A stretch of DNA of 7,739 nucleotides from Bacteroidetes bacterium UBA7688 (lineage in GTDB: Bacteria > Bacteroidota > Bacteroidia > Chitinophagales > Chitinophagaceae), in contig DLGS01000428.1 in the NCBI GenBank assembly GCA_002482815.1, forward strand, positions 638 to 8,376, read 5' to 3'. Below are positions 6,278 through 7,739 of this stretch, piece by piece (the first letter of the stretch is position 1; every line of letters starts with the position of its first letter). The position numbers and the translations under genes were made by a program. The notes beneath the pieces were generated by a model that saw only the letters and a list, made by a program, of their open reading frames with translations, searched no databases and had not been told where the DNA came from.

Positions 6278-6712
6278 ATGGCTACAGTAAATGTTTACCT
6301 GACCTTCAACGGAAATTGCGAAGCAGCTTTCGATTTTTATAAATCCGTATTCGGTGGAGAATACCCCTACATCGGAAAATTTAAAGATATGCCACAGGAA
6401 GGCGCCCCACCAATGAGTGAAGAAGATGGCAATAAGATCATGCACGTTTCCTTACCTATCAGTAAAGAAACCATGCTAATGGGCAGCGACACCGGCGGAG
6501 AATGGTCTGCAAATTTTAAAGAAGGAAATAATTATGCAATTTCGATAAATGCAGACAGCCAGGAAGAAGCAGACAAGCTGTTCAATGGCCTTTCGGCAGG
6601 CGGCCAGGTAACAATGGCGTTGGATAAGACTTTCTGGGGGGCATATTTTGGGATGTTTACCGACAGATTTGGTATCCACTGGATGGTAAATTTTGACGAA
6701 AAACCAATGTAG
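6278..6712 (+). CDS. VOC-family protein, PhnB-like (glyoxalase/bleomycin-resistance fold)
   Basis: A 144-residue cytoplasmic protein. It has the two-module beta-alpha-beta-beta-beta layout of vicinal oxygen chelate proteins of the PhnB-like branch: VNVYLTFNGNCEAAFDFYKSVFGGE (4-28), a loop with MPQEGAPPMSEED (38-50), KIMHVSLPISKETMLMGSD (53-71, with H56), NYAISINADSQEEADKLFNGLSAGG (85-109), and KTFWGAYFGMFTDRFGIHWMVN (117-138). The last block is the family's usual closing motif, with FTDRFGIHWM where many relatives have a form like LTDPFGHRWM. Such proteins are often misnamed demethylubiquinone methyltransferases; there is no SAM-binding motif here. The bound metal or substrate cannot be assigned. 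A second, distantly related VOC gene follows after 35 bp, probably in the same transcript. Confidence 0.9.
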   Translation: MATVNVYLTFNGNCEAAFDFYKSVFGGEYPYIGKFKDMPQEGAPPMSEEDGNKIMHVSLPISKETMLMGSDTGGEWSANFKEGNNYAISINADSQEEADKLFNGLSAGGQVTMALDKTFWGAYFGMFTDRFGIHWMVNFDEKPM

Positions 6713-6747
6713 TTTAGTGCATTATTAAAATCTACAACAGTATTTTT

Positions 6748-7266
6748 ATGAAAAGAACAATCGCCTTTTTTGCCGGATTTGCTGTAGCAGTAGCTGTTTT
6801 ATTTTTGTTCAAAAGTTTGTTTATCAAAGCAGATGACACCAAATCAATCCCGGTAGCAACACCATCAAACAGTACACCCAAAAAGGTAAGCAATATGAAA
6901 TTAGGAGCATTTTCGGTAAGCCTCAGTGTGAAAGACCTCAGTGTCTCAAAAGCATTCTATGAAAAGCTTGGCTTTACCGTTTTGGGAGGCGGGATGGACA
7001 AGCATTTCCTGATAATGAAAAATGAGAATGCATTAATTGGTTTGTTTCAGGGAATGTTCCAGGGTAATATTCTGACCTTCAACCCCGGCTGGGACGAAAA
7101 CGCAAAAAATATTGAAGCGTTTGAAGATGTCAGATCTATACAAGGTAAATTAAAAGCAGACGGAATAAAACTGACCGCCGAAGCCGATGAAAAAACAACC
7201 GGCCCCGCAAGCTTAATGCTGGCCGACCCGGATGGTAATGTAATTTATATCGATCAGCACCGATAA
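6748..7266 (+). CDS. VOC-family protein with an N-terminal membrane anchor
   Basis: A 172-residue protein in two parts. Residues 1-27 are K2-R3, a 17-20-residue hydrophobic segment rich in F, A, V and L (FFAGFAVAVAVLFLFKSLFI, 7-26), and K27. There is no lipobox and no convincing signal-peptidase site, so it is probably a membrane anchor with the rest outside the cytoplasm. Residues 28-49 are a polar S/T/P/K linker. Residues 50-172 are a complete glyoxalase/VOC module: MKLGAFSVSLSVKDLSVSKAF (50-70), YEKLGFTVLGGG, HFLIMKNENALIGLFQGMF (86-104), ILTFNPGWDENA, and GPASLMLADPDGNVIYIDQH (152-171) as the closing motif. M50 is an in-frame ATG (6895) where unanchored relatives would begin, so a short cytosolic form from an internal start is possible. 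Substrate unknown. Confidence 0.88.
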   Translation: MKRTIAFFAGFAVAVAVLFLFKSLFIKADDTKSIPVATPSNSTPKKVSNMKLGAFSVSLSVKDLSVSKAFYEKLGFTVLGGGMDKHFLIMKNENALIGLFQGMFQGNILTFNPGWDENAKNIEAFEDVRSIQGKLKADGIKLTAEADEKTTGPASLMLADPDGNVIYIDQHR

Positions 7267-7358
7267 ATTAACGAAGCACTATCGAATGCCATCCATGAAT
7301 CTTCTATTGAAAACCCTCCTTCTTATCCCAAACCAAACAACAGCATGATAGTCTCTTT
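7267..7358. other. Short intergenic stretch before the sorting-domain fragment, possible gene remnant
   Basis: No convincing gene. A 20-codon reading frame (7286-7348) begins MPSMNLLLKTLLLIP, which looks like the start of a signal peptide, and stops at TGA 7346-7348. It is in a different frame from the T9SS fragment that follows at 7359. It may be the broken 5' end of the same former gene, or chance. Confidence 0.25.
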
Positions 7359-7736
7359 TTGTTGAGCAGAAATAGGAATTTTTACATTGTTACTCATTAC
7401 GAAACCCCTCAGGAAATGAAATCTTTTTTCAGACTTAAAATAAATGAAAATGGTCAACAAAAAAAATATAGCTCAACAATAGTGGTGAATCCAAATTGTT
7501 ATTCAGTCAGCCCACAATCGATTACTCCAAATCCAGCTTCAACAGTCATAGAAATCACTGGAATGACAAGCCAGTCGGAAATCCAAATATTTAATACTGC
7601 AGGTCAAAAAGTATGGAGTGGTTTAAGAAACAATCAGGATAGAACCATAGAAATCAGTTCACTTACAAACGGTTTTCACCTACTCCGGATGATTGATATT
7701 GGTCGTTTTGCCATTAATATCAATCATCCGGAGTAG
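7359..7736 (+). CDS. Orphan T9SS type A C-terminal sorting-domain fragment (probable gene remnant; 3' end unreliable)
   Basis: This 125-codon frame (TTG at 7359, or ATG at 7416) reads as the tail of a protein secreted by the type IX system. Residues 23-43 (FFRLKINENGQQKKYSSTIV) match the 'YRLKxxDxDGxxxYS' beta segment that commonly precedes sorting domains. Residues about 49-118 are the sorting domain: SVSPQSITPNPAST (49-62), SEIQIFNTAGQKVW (73-86), and IEISSLTNGFHLLRM (97-111). There is no signal peptide in frame and no cargo domain, so it is either a relic or the end of a broken gene; an in-frame TGA lies at 7308-7310. The last six codons and the TAG stop (7734-7736) lie within the right arm of an inverted repeat and copy, in reverse, the codons for residues 107-114. 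The true C-terminus is therefore probably not shown. Confidence 0.5.
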   Translation: MLSRNRNFYIVTHYETPQEMKSFFRLKINENGQQKKYSSTIVVNPNCYSVSPQSITPNPASTVIEITGMTSQSEIQIFNTAGQKVWSGLRNNQDRTIEISSLTNGFHLLRMIDIGRFAININHPE

Positions 7737-7739
7737 GTG
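7677..7739. repeat. Perfect 24-bp inverted repeat ending at the last base of the window
   Basis: Bases 7677-7700 are the exact reverse complement of 7716-7739, with a 15-base loop (7701-7715). The left arm is in frame and encodes H107-I114 of the sorting domain, matching the conserved pattern, so it is the original; the right arm is the copy. It contains the stop codon of the last ORF. Its position flush with the end of the window suggests a fold-back artefact at a contig end. Confidence 0.9.

Noticed and set aside
6278..6712. Demethylubiquinone 3-methyltransferase
   Set aside because: This label is often attached to PhnB-like VOC proteins by similarity, but no methyltransferase SAM-binding motif is present.

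Overview
The window reads as a chromosomal segment of a Bacteroidota bacterium, probably near the Chitinophagales/Sphingobacteriales. The evidence is a type IX secretion (T9SS) type A sorting domain near the right end, promoter-like TAnnTTTG -7 elements instead of the proteobacterial -10 box, no obvious Shine-Dalgarno sites, a lipoprotein cytochrome c, and proteins that resemble families common in that group. Taxonomy is inferred from these traits only; no database search was possible.

Layout. The left third is on the minus strand: an OmpR/PhoB-type response regulator cut by the window edge (1-575), a small lipoprotein cytochrome c (675-1046), a 105-bp heptad-based tandem repeat (1105-1209), and a GlxA-type regulator with a DJ-1/PfpI-like domain fused to an AraC helix-turn-helix domain (1206-2192). 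Genes diverge at about 2193-2320, and everything to the right is on the plus strand: a DinB-like protein and an AHSA1/SRPBCC protein (2321-3261, a probable two-gene operon); a predicted HD-type metal-dependent phosphohydrolase and a secreted S41 peptidase (3340-6194, 17 bp apart); two VOC/glyoxalase-fold proteins, one cytosolic and one membrane-anchored (6278-7266); and an orphan C-terminal T9SS sorting domain (7359-7736).

How the genes may work together. The GlxA-type regulator is divergent from DinB-AHSA1 and is the natural candidate to control that pair. DinB-like, SRPBCC and VOC proteins are all small folds that bind metals or hydrophobic ligands, so the right side looks like an accessory detoxification or stress-response neighbourhood. 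No substrate can be read from the sequence. I see no phage genes, transposase, CRISPR array, tRNA or rRNA, and no clear multi-gene defence or biosynthetic system.

The features that the genes do not explain are: (1) the 7-bp-periodic repeat that runs up to and into the stop codon of the GlxA-type gene; (2) an 18-bp hairpin whose 3' arm contains every plausible start codon of the HD gene, which has no ATG start; and (3) a perfect 24-bp inverted repeat that ends exactly at the last base of the window and creates the stop codon of the last ORF. The third is most likely a fold-back artefact at a contig end, or less likely a genuine hairpin end.
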